NCBI GenBank assembly: GCA_039831705.1
Contig: JBDOMT010000209.1
Location: 1 to 64,000, forward strand
Direction of reading: 5' to 3'
DNA length: 64,000 nucleotides
DNA from: JAJRWS01 sp039831705
GTDB lineage: Bacteria > Planctomycetota > Planctomycetia > Pirellulales > Lacipirellulaceae
The translations under genes and the position numbers were made by a program. Below, in pieces: positions 37,594 through 45,785 of the stretch (its first letter is position 1; the number at the start of each line of letters is the position of its first letter). A model generated the notes under the pieces. That model was given only the letters and a program-made list of their open reading frames with translations. It made no database searches and was not told the origin of the DNA.

Positions 37594-37773
37594 TTACAAC
37601 GAGCGGTCACCTCGGTGCTGCTGCAAACCGTAGCCCAAGAGGAAAACGCAGACTGCAACGAAGAGAAAGGACAGCATCTTACCAGCGGAAATATCACCAC
37701 GCAGTTGAGCCACAATCGCCAATGGCGGGATGGTCAAACCGATCAGTTGTAGGAAACGGCCAAGGCGATACAT
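37594..37773 (-). CDS. Small two-helix membrane protein
   Basis: 59 residues from the ATG at 37771-37773 (MYRLGRFLQLIGL). Two hydrophobic helices (LIGLTIPPLAIVAQL and MLSFLFVAVCVFLLGYGLQ) flank a short polar loop. Short proteins with this opening appear to be common in planctomycetes. The function is unknown. It lies upstream of the MoxR operon on the same strand, about 250 bases before the ATPase start, and is divergent from the FAD oxidoreductase. Confidence 0.65.
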   Translation of the reverse strand: MYRLGRFLQLIGLTIPPLAIVAQLRGDISAGKMLSFLFVAVCVFLLGYGLQQHRGDRSL

Positions 37774-37960
37774 ATTAGGAACAGGGAATGTAGAACGAAA
37801 GGTTGGGGAAACAAGTGCACCTATACAATTACTGAAACTCGAGTTCCCTGTCAAACGGTGGATACTGCAACAGATCCTTCCTATTGATCTCTTTGTGCAC
37901 TTTGTGGTTCAATTCATTATAATCTTGACACGATGTATCGTTGTTTTCAAGACAAAATGG

Positions 37961-39877
37961 ATGGTCTCGATGAATTTGACAAAACGACTTTTGCTATCTT
38001 CAGCTTTCCTTCGTATGCTGACTGGCTGGCTTTACCTGCTGATTGGCTGGCCACCTTCAGCACAAGGCGCTTTGGTACTCGTCGAAGCAGAAGCATTTGA
38101 CGACCTGGGAGGTTGGGTTCTAGACCAACAGTTCATGGATCTGATGGGTTCACCCTATTTGCTGGCACATGGAATTGGCACACCAGTCAGCGATGCAATA
38201 ACGACTGTTCCATTTTCACGAGCGGGAAAATATCGCGTTTGGGTTCGGACTCGTAATTGGGTCGCACCATGGAATGCGCCAGGAGCACCAGGAAAGTTTC
38301 AGCTACTGATCGACGGTAGACCGTTAAAAACAACCTTTGGTATCCAGGGCGAAAAGTGGCACTGGCAAGATGGTGGCGAAATCATGGTCAAATCGGCCAT
38401 TGAATTAAGACTACACGACTTAACAGGATTTGAAGGGCGTTGTGACGCAATCGTTTTCGCGGACGATCTCTCGTGGGAACCGCCTAATGGGATGAAACCA
38501 TTGGCTGAGTTTCGCCGCCAGGCTCTGGGACTCCCGGCCGAGCCGAAAGAAACCGAAAAATTTGATCTCGTTGTCATAGGTGGGGGAATCGCTGGCACGA
38601 GTGCTGCGGTAACGGCTGCTCGACTTGGATTGAATGTTGCCCTCATCCAAGATCGGCCTGTTCTTGGTGGCAATTCAAGTTCGGAGGTTCGTGTCTGGCC
38701 ACAAGGGCACGTAAATCAACCTCCCTATCCGCGTGTAGGTGACGTGGTGATGGAGTTGATTCCGGAAGAGGGAGTCAACTCAAAAAACGCTCAATCTGGA
38801 AGTGTGTTCGATGATACTCAGAAAATGGAAGTTGTAAAAAGCGAGAAAAATATCACGCTTTTTATGGAACAATGGGTCAATCGGGCTATTGCAAAAAATG
38901 GACACATTCAGTCGGTCATCTGCCAACATGTACGGACATCTCGACGAACAAAAGTCAACGGCCAATGGTTTCTCGATAGCACCGGTGATGGATCGGTCGG
39001 CTTCCTGGCTGGAGCCAAATATGAACAAACGGAAGAGGGCCACATGGGAGCAAGTAACCTGTGGAACATCCAATGCCTATGTGAAGACGAAGATTCATTA
39101 TCTTCGGAATTGGTCGCAGCCTGTGAAAAGGCGACTTTCCCGCATTGTCCATGGGCAATTGACCTGACCCATATGCCTTTTCCAGGGCGAACGTCAGGAG
39201 CAAAATCGTTGCAAGTTGACAAAGGCAACAACCCTATTAGTTTGGGCGAATGGTTTTGGGAAAGCGGCTTTGACCGTGACTCGATCAAAGATATGGAACG
39301 TATTCGCGATCTGAACTTCCGTGCGATGTACGGTGCCTGGGATGTGATCAAAAACGTGGAGAAACGCTATCCGGCTCATCGTTTAAATTGGGTTGCCTAT
39401 ATTGCTGGCAAGCGTGAGTCACGAAGACTTCTAGGAGACTATCTATTAACGGCTGAAGACCTTCGGGATGGAAAAGTTTTTCAGGACGGATGTTTTCCAT
39501 GCACGTGGGGCATCGATACCCATCATCCCGATGAAAAATATAAGAAAGGCCATCGTGGCGACGAGTTTATCGCCGACTACACTCACGGTGAAGGCTATAC
39601 CTACAACGGGCCTTTCTGGGTACCCTACCGTTGCCTCTATAGCCGGAACATTGGCAATCTTTTTATGGCTGGTCGTGACATCAGCGTGACGCACGAAGCC
39701 TTAGGAGCGGTCCGTGTCATGAAAACGACCGGCTCCATGGGTGAAATTGTCGGAATGGCAGCTTCCCTTTGTAAAACACACCATTGCTCACCGCGTGAAG
39801 TATACACCACGCATCTCAATCGACTCTACACTCTCATGAAAACAGGAGCAGGAAAAACTCCCGTTCTACAGCGATAA
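37961..39877 (+). CDS. Secreted FAD-dependent oxidoreductase with N-terminal beta domain
   Basis: Start at 37961 or 37970 (adjacent in-frame ATGs); longer open frame upstream is not needed. 638 residues from 37961. A signal peptide (LLLSSAFLRMLTGWLYLLIG...SAQG) comes first, then about 150 residues of beta-sandwich (ALVLVEAEAFDDLGGWV, GKYRVWVRTRNW) like golvesin or carbohydrate-binding domains. An FAD-binding Rossmann motif follows (LVVIGGGIAGTSAAVTAARLG), then the PF12831-type features RPVLGGNSSSEVRV and FLDSTGDGSVGFLAGA. The group is very expanded in planctomycetes and is linked to polysaccharide or sugar oxidation, though the reaction is not known. A TATAAT box sits at 37918-37923 but the -35 is poor. 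The DUF983 gene begins eight bases after the stop. Confidence 0.85.
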   Translation: MVSMNLTKRLLLSSAFLRMLTGWLYLLIGWPPSAQGALVLVEAEAFDDLGGWVLDQQFMDLMGSPYLLAHGIGTPVSDAITTVPFSRAGKYRVWVRTRNWVAPWNAPGAPGKFQLLIDGRPLKTTFGIQGEKWHWQDGGEIMVKSAIELRLHDLTGFEGRCDAIVFADDLSWEPPNGMKPLAEFRRQALGLPAEPKETEKFDLVVIGGGIAGTSAAVTAARLGLNVALIQDRPVLGGNSSSEVRVWPQGHVNQPPYPRVGDVVMELIPEEGVNSKNAQSGSVFDDTQKMEVVKSEKNITLFMEQWVNRAIAKNGHIQSVICQHVRTSRRTKVNGQWFLDSTGDGSVGFLAGAKYEQTEEGHMGASNLWNIQCLCEDEDSLSSELVAACEKATFPHCPWAIDLTHMPFPGRTSGAKSLQVDKGNNPISLGEWFWESGFDRDSIKDMERIRDLNFRAMYGAWDVIKNVEKRYPAHRLNWVAYIAGKRESRRLLGDYLLTAEDLRDGKVFQDGCFPCTWGIDTHHPDEKYKKGHRGDEFIADYTHGEGYTYNGPFWVPYRCLYSRNIGNLFMAGRDISVTHEALGAVRVMKTTGSMGEIVGMAASLCKTHHCSPREVYTTHLNRLYTLMKTGAGKTPVLQR

Positions 39878-39885
39878 CAACAGGC

Positions 39886-40299
39886 ATGACAGGCAAACCT
39901 ATTCCCTCGAACTCCACACACCCATCGCTTGGTACGCTCTTGTGGCGCGCCCTGCGACTACGCTGCCCTGCCTGTGGACAACGGGCCCTGTTTCGCACCT
40001 GGTTTGCTATGAACGACCCTTGCGCCCACTGCGGTCGCCGCTTCCATCGGGCTCCCGGCTATCTGTTAGGTTCCATCTATTTCAACTATGGGGTCACGTC
40101 ATTATTGGTGGTGATCGTCTACTTCAGCCTTTACTTTGGAACCAATCTATCAGGCCAACCGTTGCTGATCCTATTGGGCATCTTCGCACTGGTGTTCCCA
40201 ATTTGGTTTTTCCGTTATGCGCGTGCACTCTGGATAGCCTTTGACGAAAAATTCGATCCTTGGCCAAACGAAGATGAAGTCCGAAAAATGCGCCCGTGA
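39886..40299 (+). CDS. DUF983 membrane protein
   Basis: 137 residues. A zinc-ribbon-like N-terminus (LRCPACGQRALF and CAHCGRRF, two CxxC pairs) comes before RAPGYLLGSIYFNYG and two membrane helices (SLLVVIVYFSLYFG and LLILLGIFALVFPIWFF), ending RALWIAFDEKFDP. This is the DUF983 pattern. In many bacteria such genes lie beside cytochrome oxidase genes; here the oxidase operon begins just across the convergent border at 40426, which may not be chance. Eight bases separate it from the FAD oxidoreductase, so the two are probably cotranscribed. Confidence 0.88.
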   Translation: MTGKPIPSNSTHPSLGTLLWRALRLRCPACGQRALFRTWFAMNDPCAHCGRRFHRAPGYLLGSIYFNYGVTSLLVVIVYFSLYFGTNLSGQPLLILLGIFALVFPIWFFRYARALWIAFDEKFDPWPNEDEVRKMRP

Positions 40300-40398
40300 A
40301 AACCCGCAGATCACTCCAACGCTTGCGTCCCCAGCCAAACGAATCTTGGAGAATGTTCGCGAGTCCAACGTTGCCTCTTAAACTGCGCCCCACGCGAA

Positions 40399-40423
40399 CA
40401 TTGTCCAAGTTCGGCTTGGCGCA
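40399..40423. repeat. 25-bp exact repeat with short stem-loop (first copy)
   Basis: The sequence from cattgtccaag to cttggcgca is identical to 44485-44509, in the same orientation. Inside it, ccaag-ttcgg-cttgg can fold as a 5-bp stem. Both copies lie in spacers of the oxidase operon region. Confidence 0.85.
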
Positions 40424-40425
40424 AT

Positions 40426-40710
40426 CTATTGGCGTGCACGGCGAATTGACCAATAGGCACAACTGCCAAAAGTACCCAGGATAAGGAAGGGCATCGACAT
40501 CATGAACAAGATGCTATAGAAGTAGCCGTTCGCCATCGCTTGAGCTGCCGGACTGTTTTCAGCTAACCCCTGCTTGCAGGTAGGACAGGCCCCAACTTCA
40601 CTACCCACCAGGAAAACCAACAGAAAAAGAAGAGCTGGTAGTAACCGGCAGCCAATCGATCGCCAAGCTATAGATTTTTGCTCCAGCATGATTGACGCTA
40701 CTCTTCTCAT
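40426..40710 (-). CDS. Small membrane protein with CPTC motif
   Basis: 94 residues from the ATG at 40708-40710; an ATG at 40689 is an equally good start. A signal-like first helix (LPALLFLLVFLVGSEVGA) leads to CPTCKQGL, a CxxC pair, and a second helix (YFYSILFMMSMPFLILGTFG). The CxxC after a cleaved or anchored helix would be periplasmic and could carry copper, heme or a disulfide. It is the last gene of the minus-strand oxidase operon, following DUF420 by 110 bases. No known family is claimed; the position suggests a part in oxidase assembly. Confidence 0.65.
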   Translation of the reverse strand: MRRVASIMLEQKSIAWRSIGCRLLPALLFLLVFLVGSEVGACPTCKQGLAENSPAAQAMANGYFYSILFMMSMPFLILGTFGSCAYWSIRRARQ

Positions 40711-40820
40711 TCTAACGGAGCCCTTTTTATTTAAACGGGCCCACCTTATACGATAGCACTAGGTCAACACCATAGTACTGTAATTAGCCACGGATTGCAC
40801 ACCTGGAGTCTACCTCATGG

Positions 40821-41327
40821 TTATTCAGTGGGATAGAGGTGATAGAGCATCAGGTAGACAACTACCCCAGTGATCGACACATAGAGCCAGATGGGAAACG
40901 TCCAACGGGCAAATCGTCGGTGTTTTAGTCGATATTTGGCCACCTCGGATGCTTGCAATTCGGACGCTTCGCTAGCACTGCTACCCAGCCACCAACCGGT
41001 CGCTTTTAAACCATACCCAATGGTGAAAAGGGCCAGGAATGGAACCGTCATGGCTAACAACACGTGAGAAAGCAGGATGGCCAGATAGACCGATCGAACC
41101 ACACCGGGATGGGTAAACTTAACACTCCCCTCGAGCGCGTGGTACGTCAGATAGCTGGCCAAAAACAGACCGGAGACAAAAAAAGCGGCCAACATCACCC
41201 GCCCATGTGCCTGCTCGCGACCACGCCGAATCAAAATCCAGCCTATCACCAGTAAAACGGTCGCCAGTCCATTGAGGCCTGCGTTCAGATGAACCAGCGG
41301 ATGTGCCTGTGCGATGAGTATATTCAC
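40821..41327 (-). CDS. DUF420 membrane protein, likely oxidase assembly factor
   Basis: The start is set at GTG 41325-41327, which overlaps the SCO stop as GTGA; the ATG at 41378 would translate a repeat (GENSGENSGENS) and has no ribosome-binding site. The product, 168 residues, has four membrane helices and the DUF420 histidines (PLVHLNAGLN, YLTYHALEG, ILLSHVLLAM, LKHRRFARWTFPIWLY). DUF420 proteins are linked to cytochrome oxidase maturation (CtaM in Firmicutes). Its position right after SCO in the oxidase operon agrees with this. Confidence 0.85.
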   Translation of the reverse strand: MNILIAQAHPLVHLNAGLNGLATVLLVIGWILIRRGREQAHGRVMLAAFFVSGLFLASYLTYHALEGSVKFTHPGVVRSVYLAILLSHVLLAMTVPFLALFTIGYGLKATGWWLGSSASEASELQASEVAKYRLKHRRFARWTFPIWLYVSITGVVVYLMLYHLYPTE

Positions 41328-42013
41328 AGAATTGCTGTTTTCTCCGCTGTTTTCTCCGCTGTTTTCTCCGCTAGGCATTTGAGTAGCAGCGTGCGTAGCC
41401 GCTGTGATTGGCTACGACTGGTTGCATCGAACATACCGCGAACTTCTCCCTGGCGATCGACTACCACCGCATAGTCCTGGTGTCCCTTCCAGCCGAGTTG
41501 CAACTTCATAATATCGTGACCTATACGCTGGACATAATCGAGATCGCCTCGACAAAACAGCCACCGTTCTTGATCCGCTTGCATTTGTTCCGCATAGGCA
41601 CGCAATACGGGTAGTGTGTCGGTATCGGGATCGACTGTGATGCTGATCCACACAACATCGTGAATCTCTTCCAAGCTATTGAGATAACGAATATTGGCAT
41701 TGAGACGGGGACAAGCACCCGGACAGGTGGTAAAGAAAAACGTTGTGACCCACACCTTGCCCAACATATCCTGCGATCGGAAGGGCTGGCCATTGCACTC
41801 AGTCAACTCAAACTCATCCAATGGTGGGCCGTCCATAACGATACCGCCCGATTGGGTGCCACCTCGGACACGAAACTGTTCGACTTGCCACCATTTCCAA
41901 CCACCATAACTGGCCCCCACCAATACCAGCAAAGCCAGCCAATAGGGCAAGGCACTGCTCGACAAATTTTCTTGATCTTCTTGGGCTGTCATCTTTTGTT
42001 CAATGCTTTCCAC
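41324..42013 (-). CDS. SCO1/SenC copper chaperone
   Basis: 229 residues from GTG 42013 (tagga upstream); the ATG at 41992 is an alternative. An N-terminal anchor (WLALLVLVGASYGGW) precedes a thioredoxin-fold periplasmic domain. The copper ligands are Cys97 and Cys101 (TTCPGACP) and His178 (KGHQDYAVVVD). By family it delivers copper to, or keeps reduced, the CuA centre of oxidase subunit II, encoded in the same operon. The C-terminus is three in-frame EKTA units from a 12-bp tandem repeat at 41336-41371. Confidence 0.92.
   Translation of the reverse strand: MESIEQKMTAQEDQENLSSSALPYWLALLVLVGASYGGWKWWQVEQFRVRGGTQSGGIVMDGPPLDEFELTECNGQPFRSQDMLGKVWVTTFFFTTCPGACPRLNANIRYLNSLEEIHDVVWISITVDPDTDTLPVLRAYAEQMQADQERWLFCRGDLDYVQRIGHDIMKLQLGWKGHQDYAVVVDRQGEVRGMFDATSRSQSQRLRTLLLKCLAEKTAEKTAEKTAIL
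41336..41371. repeat. 12-bp tandem repeat at the SCO/DUF420 junction
   Basis: Three exact copies of tgttttctccgc. On the minus strand they code EKTA repeats at the C-terminus of SCO and, in another frame, GENS repeats if DUF420 began at the upstream ATG. Confidence 0.92.
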
Positions 42014-42048
42014 TTTTCTATTTCCTACGGTTTCTCAACTCTGGCCTC

Positions 42049-42909
42049 TCACAGTAAATCCCCAGTGGTTCGAGTTCCAGAAATTCGCCATGACATAGTT
42101 AACATCGCCAGAGCGAAACCGATTGATACCATCCAGCATAGAAACATGCTGGGGCCTTGTGAGAGGGTCTCCTGTACAAGATCCTCTGGGGCATCTCCAA
42201 ATTGCAAATAATTCCTTAGGCCTGCCACTCCGTAGGTCAGCGGATTCACTGCGACAACCCAGGCCAACAAACCTTGGCCACCTTGCGGGAAAAATGCTCC
42301 TGAAAGCAACCACATGGGAAACAAAAACAGGCTCATGATTGCATGAAAACCTTGAGTGGAATTCATCCGCCAGGCAATTAAAAATCCCAGGCCGGTCAGC
42401 GACACCGACAACAGGCCCATCATGAGAATGGCCATCACCAAGTCTCCCGACGAACTGGTCAAGCCGAGTGTCATACCCCCCAGTAGCAGAAACAACAGTC
42501 CCTGCAACATGGCGATTGCTGCACCACCCAATATCTTGCCCAGCACCATCGCCCACTGCGGTGCGGGTGACACTAACACCGACTGCAAAAACCCCTCACG
42601 TCGATCTTCAATAATTGAGATTGTGGTGAAAATTGCGGTGAACAGCAAAATCATCGCCAAGATACCTGGAAAGAAGTGGGCATAGCCCAACCCACTGGGT
42701 TGCAGGCCTGCACTGAACAGCCACCAGAATAGCACTGGTTGGCCAAGTGCTCCCATCACCCGGTTCCGCTGCCGGAAAAATCGGACCAATTCACGTTGAG
42801 CCAAAGTGGCAATCACTGGAATCGCCGGAACGGATAATGCCTCCTTCTTACGGAAGCTGCTTGCCTGATCCAATATCGAACTCTGTTGCGAACTCTGGTG
42901 TGAACTCAT
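42049..42909 (-). CDS. ABC-2 transporter permease in oxidase operon
   Basis: 286 residues with about six helices and the ABC-2 pattern (ELVRFFRQRNRVMGALGQP, then IIEDRREGFLQSVLVSPAPQW, a region that contacts the ATPase). The ATG overlaps the ATPase stop as ATGA. The pair resembles exporters found in Cox, Nos or heme-copper oxidase loci, where they are thought to serve metal or cofactor delivery. The actual substrate is unknown. Confidence 0.88.
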   Translation of the reverse strand: MSSHQSSQQSSILDQASSFRKKEALSVPAIPVIATLAQRELVRFFRQRNRVMGALGQPVLFWWLFSAGLQPSGLGYAHFFPGILAMILLFTAIFTTISIIEDRREGFLQSVLVSPAPQWAMVLGKILGGAAIAMLQGLLFLLLGGMTLGLTSSSGDLVMAILMMGLLSVSLTGLGFLIAWRMNSTQGFHAIMSLFLFPMWLLSGAFFPQGGQGLLAWVVAVNPLTYGVAGLRNYLQFGDAPEDLVQETLSQGPSMFLCWMVSIGFALAMLTMSWRISGTRTTGDLL

Positions 42910-43859
42910 GGCTCTTCACTCCCGTCACCAAAAAATCGATGACCCGTTCGGTCAATAAATACGTCTTCGAGCGTTGGTTTACCAAGCGTAAGCGACTGTA
43001 TCTGGTCTGGAAATGCTTCCACCAAACGACTGATCCAGCGGTGCCCCTCGGGTTGCTCCAACCGTACGGTATCCGCGATGACAACCGCCTCACACTGGTA
43101 TTGGCTGCGAATCAACGCAGCCAGTTCGGCCGGTTTTTCCGTTTGCAGAGTAATCGAATCGCCGCCAATCGATGCCTGCAGAGCAGGCGGTGTATCGAGT
43201 GCGACCAACTGACCATGATGCATGATTGCCAGACGGTCGGCCCGCCCGGCTTCCTCGAGCAAGTGCGTGGTCAAGACAATGGTCATACCTTCCGCTTCGC
43301 GCAAACCTAGCAGATACTTCCACAAATCACTCCGCGCTCCTGGATCGAGTCCTGTGCTTGGCTCGTCCAATAGCAGCAACCGTGGCCGATGCAGCAATCC
43401 CTTGGCCAACTCGACTCGACGGCGCAAACCTCCGGAAAGGATTTCCACTCGATCTTTTGCTCGCTCCGTAAGCCCTAGCGCAGCTAACACTTCCCCTTCG
43501 CGCAAATGCAACTGGCAACGCGAGAGTCCATACAATCGACCTTGATGACGTAGATTTTCTGAAACCGTCAGTTTTTTATCGAGGCTTGGGGCTTGGAACA
43601 CTACCCCAAGCTGAGCACGAATCGCCATCGGTGCACGACGCAAATCATCGCCCAGGATAGAAACTTCGCCTGCTTGTGAAGGAATGAGTGTAGAAAGAAC
43701 ACGAAACAGAGTGGTCTTACCACTCCCATTCGGCCCCAAGAAAACAAAAACCTCCCCCTGATCAATGGTGAGTGATAGATCATCCACCGCGCAGCGACTG
43801 CCATAAGCATGCGTCAGGTGAGAGATATCAATCGCGGGTGGGATTGGTGGGGAGGGCAT
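42906..43859 (-). CDS. ABC transporter ATP-binding protein in oxidase operon
   Basis: 317 residues. Walker A GPNGSGKTT, signature LSGGLRRRVELAKGL, Walker B LLLLDEPSTGLD, switch His in LTTHLLEE. The C-terminal 80 residues form the accessory domain of ABC-2 ATPases. It pairs with the overlapping permease gene and lies between oxidase subunit IV and SCO in the same direction. A repeat-filled spacer of about 165 bases precedes it, so it may have its own promoter. Confidence 0.9.
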   Translation of the reverse strand: MPSPPIPPAIDISHLTHAYGSRCAVDDLSLTIDQGEVFVFLGPNGSGKTTLFRVLSTLIPSQAGEVSILGDDLRRAPMAIRAQLGVVFQAPSLDKKLTVSENLRHQGRLYGLSRCQLHLREGEVLAALGLTERAKDRVEILSGGLRRRVELAKGLLHRPRLLLLDEPSTGLDPGARSDLWKYLLGLREAEGMTIVLTTHLLEEAGRADRLAIMHHGQLVALDTPPALQASIGGDSITLQTEKPAELAALIRSQYQCEAVVIADTVRLEQPEGHRWISRLVEAFPDQIQSLTLGKPTLEDVFIDRTGHRFFGDGSEEP

Positions 43860-43914
43860 TCGAACCTAAAGGACAAGTCAATTATAAATCCCATCGTTGG
43901 GAATAGAATAAACA

Positions 43915-44006
43915 TAACGCAAAGGGCGCAGAGAACTCAGAGGTGCGCAGAGTTGTTCCAAATATTCTTCTCTGCGGTTCTCAGCATCCTCTGCGTCTCT
44001 GCGTTA
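43915..44006. repeat. Inverted repeat of gcagag/ctctgc units
   Basis: The left arm 43915-43952 (taacgcaaagggcgcagaga...) pairs imperfectly with the right arm 43970-44006 (...ctgcgtctctgcgtta), with a loop of about 17 bases. The arms consist of gcagag-type near-repeats. It lies between subunit IV and the ABC ATPase. Confidence 0.8.
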
Positions 44007-44024
44007 AATAGAAAGTACGCAATC

Positions 44025-44444
44025 TTAATGCTTGCCCTGCGAAGTTGTTCCCTCCGTTTCCCCAGCCTCCTCTGTCTCAGCAGGGATTTCGGCTTCGTAT
44101 TTCATGCGTTCATTCGACGCATGCTTCATCCGCAATCCCACATCAGGAATCAAGACCAACATCAGAAAAATAGACATCATCATGGCAGGAATGGTAAGCA
44201 CCCACTTCCAATTGGCTTCCCATTTCAAATGCATGAAAAACAAAATCACCAGCATCGCCTTGGTGCACGAAACGGCCATCATGAAAGCCCTTTTGATATA
44301 CGGTGAATCGAGCACGCTGGGCCACAAACTGGAATAGGTCCAAAAAGAGCAGGCGGTCAGCACACACAGGGCGACAAAGACGGACAAGTATATACTCAGA
44401 CTACCATGGCTCTCATGTGTATCCGATGTTGATTTTTCCGACAT
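44025..44444 (-). CDS. Cytochrome c oxidase subunit IV-like protein
   Basis: 139 residues from the ATG at 44442-44444, with ggag upstream (an earlier in-frame start is repeat-derived). Three membrane helices (SIYLSVFVALCVLTACSFW, FMMAVSCTKAMLVILFFMHLKW, WVLTIPAMMMSIFLMLVLIP) match bacterial COX4 (prokaryotic subunit IV); the KAMLVILFFMHLKWE segment is the family hallmark. It supports assembly of the aa3-type enzyme. The acidic, Glu/Thr-rich tail is unusual but short. Confidence 0.9.
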   Translation of the reverse strand: MSEKSTSDTHESHGSLSIYLSVFVALCVLTACSFWTYSSLWPSVLDSPYIKRAFMMAVSCTKAMLVILFFMHLKWEANWKWVLTIPAMMMSIFLMLVLIPDVGLRMKHASNERMKYEAEIPAETEEAGETEGTTSQGKH

Positions 44445-44484
44445 CTCTTCATCTCCGCTTTTAAGTAATAAATCGCAACACGAG

Positions 44485-44509
44485 CATTGTCCAAGTTCGG
44501 CTTGGCGCA
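44485..44509. repeat. 25-bp exact repeat with short stem-loop (second copy)
   Basis: Identical to 40399-40423, and immediately downstream of the oxidase subunit III stop. It could mark an RNA-processing or termination point, but no poly-T run follows on the minus strand. Confidence 0.85.
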
Positions 44510-44513
44510 TGTA

Positions 44514-45623
44514 TCAGAACAGATAAAGCAGTGGGAACAGGAAGATCCATACCAGATCCACAAAGTGCCAGTAGAGGCCAATATTCTCAATCGTCGTTGA
44601 CCAATTGCAATCCAGTGTCTTCATACAGAGAATCGCAAAAACCAATAAACCAATGATCACATGTAAGGCATGGAACCCCGTGAGCAAAAAATAAGTACTC
44701 GCCCACATATTACCACCAGGTATCATGATTGGCAGTTGCAGCCACGGGTACTGATCGTTGAGACCGACCAGATGGCCCCCAGTACCCCCAGCCTCACCTG
44801 TCGCAGCATGTTCGGTATTTACCAGCGTTGCCCCTACTTGGCGTTCTCCGCTCGATGGCACACTCGAATCAATTGTGTTCCCAGCGAGCCGAAACGGACT
44901 TGCCCCTTTTGAAGGTGAAACAAATTGAGATCCTTGCTGTTCACGAACCGCTTGCCCGTCATGTGCGTGGACACTCGCCCGCGGATAGATGGCATCGGCC
45001 AACTGCAATATGAGGATTCTCCCCTGAGGTGAATCTGGATGATCACGCAAAGCCACTTCAGCCACATTCAACTGACGGCCGATTTTATCAAGCACACTTA
45101 ACCGCAGATTATCCTCTTCGGTCTTTTCCTTCTTTCCCAGCAGTGGAACTTTGAGCTGATCCAGATGTAATCGGACCGCCCCCGAATAGTTCACATCCGC
45201 CTTTTCATAAATTTGGCTATGGGGATGCTGCGGATAGATACCATGAGAAAACTTAGCTTGGTACTCGAATCCCTTAACCCCCAGGAATAGTCCGCCCAGC
45301 ACTAAAGTCAGCAACATCCATCCTTTTGCCAAGCGGGCGTTGTTGACTTTGGCAGCTTCAAATGCCAACACGATCGACACACTGGAGCAAATCAGTACAA
45401 ACGTGTTGAAGGCTCCGATCGGCTCACTCAAATGGACGTCGTGGGTACTGGGCCATTCAATCGAACCAAAACGGAGCACTATGTACGTACCGATCAGGGC
45501 GGCAAAGAACATAATTTCTGTCGAAAGGAACAGCCACATGAACAGCTTGCCATTGTTAATCGGCAAAGCAGGCTGATACTCCAAAGTCAGATGGTGGTCA
45601 TGCCCTTCGTGTTGACTATTCAT
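44514..45623 (-). CDS. coxC: Cytochrome c oxidase subunit III with large loop insert
   Basis: 369 residues; bacterial subunit III in this group is usually about 200-270. Helices at 28-50, 72-92 and 103-119 and four further helices after 293 match the family; GKLFMWLFLSTEIMFFAALIG and FHALHVIIGLL are the recognisable segments, and GLYWHFVDLVWIFLFPLLYL is the conserved C-terminus. Between the third and fourth helices, residues about 132-290 form a hydrophilic insert with charged helices and Ser/Gly-rich parts, presumably in the periplasm. The upstream leader contains four 13-bp tandem repeats (45662-45713). Subunit III stabilises proton uptake in subunit I. Confidence 0.9.
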   Translation of the reverse strand: MNSQHEGHDHHLTLEYQPALPINNGKLFMWLFLSTEIMFFAALIGTYIVLRFGSIEWPSTHDVHLSEPIGAFNTFVLICSSVSIVLAFEAAKVNNARLAKGWMLLTLVLGGLFLGVKGFEYQAKFSHGIYPQHPHSQIYEKADVNYSGAVRLHLDQLKVPLLGKKEKTEEDNLRLSVLDKIGRQLNVAEVALRDHPDSPQGRILILQLADAIYPRASVHAHDGQAVREQQGSQFVSPSKGASPFRLAGNTIDSSVPSSGERQVGATLVNTEHAATGEAGGTGGHLVGLNDQYPWLQLPIMIPGGNMWASTYFLLTGFHALHVIIGLLVFAILCMKTLDCNWSTTIENIGLYWHFVDLVWIFLFPLLYLF

Positions 45624-45661
45624 ATTTGATGTTTGATGTTAGTTGTTTGATTTTTGATGTT

Positions 45662-45713
45662 AAAGATTGATGTTAAAGATTGATGTTAAAGATTGATGTT
45701 AAAGATTGATGTT
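45662..45713. repeat. 13-bp tandem repeat in coxC leader
   Basis: Four exact copies of aaagattgatgtt, flanked by degenerate tttgatgtt units (about 45624-45661 and 45714-45740). It occupies the gap between heme O synthase and coxC, where a transcript running through would contain it. Confidence 0.92.
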
Positions 45714-45785
45714 TGATTTTTGATGTTTAAGGATGGATGTTTGAACTAATTTCATTCAAAAATCAACCATCATAATTCATACATT

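Noticed and set aside
37910..37960. Sigma-70 promoter for the FAD oxidoreductase
   Set aside because: TATAAT at 37918-37923 is good but no -35 lies at the right spacing; planctomycete promoter rules are uncertain, so it was not listed as a feature.
41328..41378. DUF420 start at the ATG at 41378
   Set aside because: That N-terminus would be repeat-coded with no ribosome-binding site; GTG at 41327 overlaps the SCO stop as GTGA and gives the family N-terminus.
45624..45785. CRISPR-like array
   Set aside because: The repeats are 13 bp, contiguous and without spacers; no cas gene is in the window.
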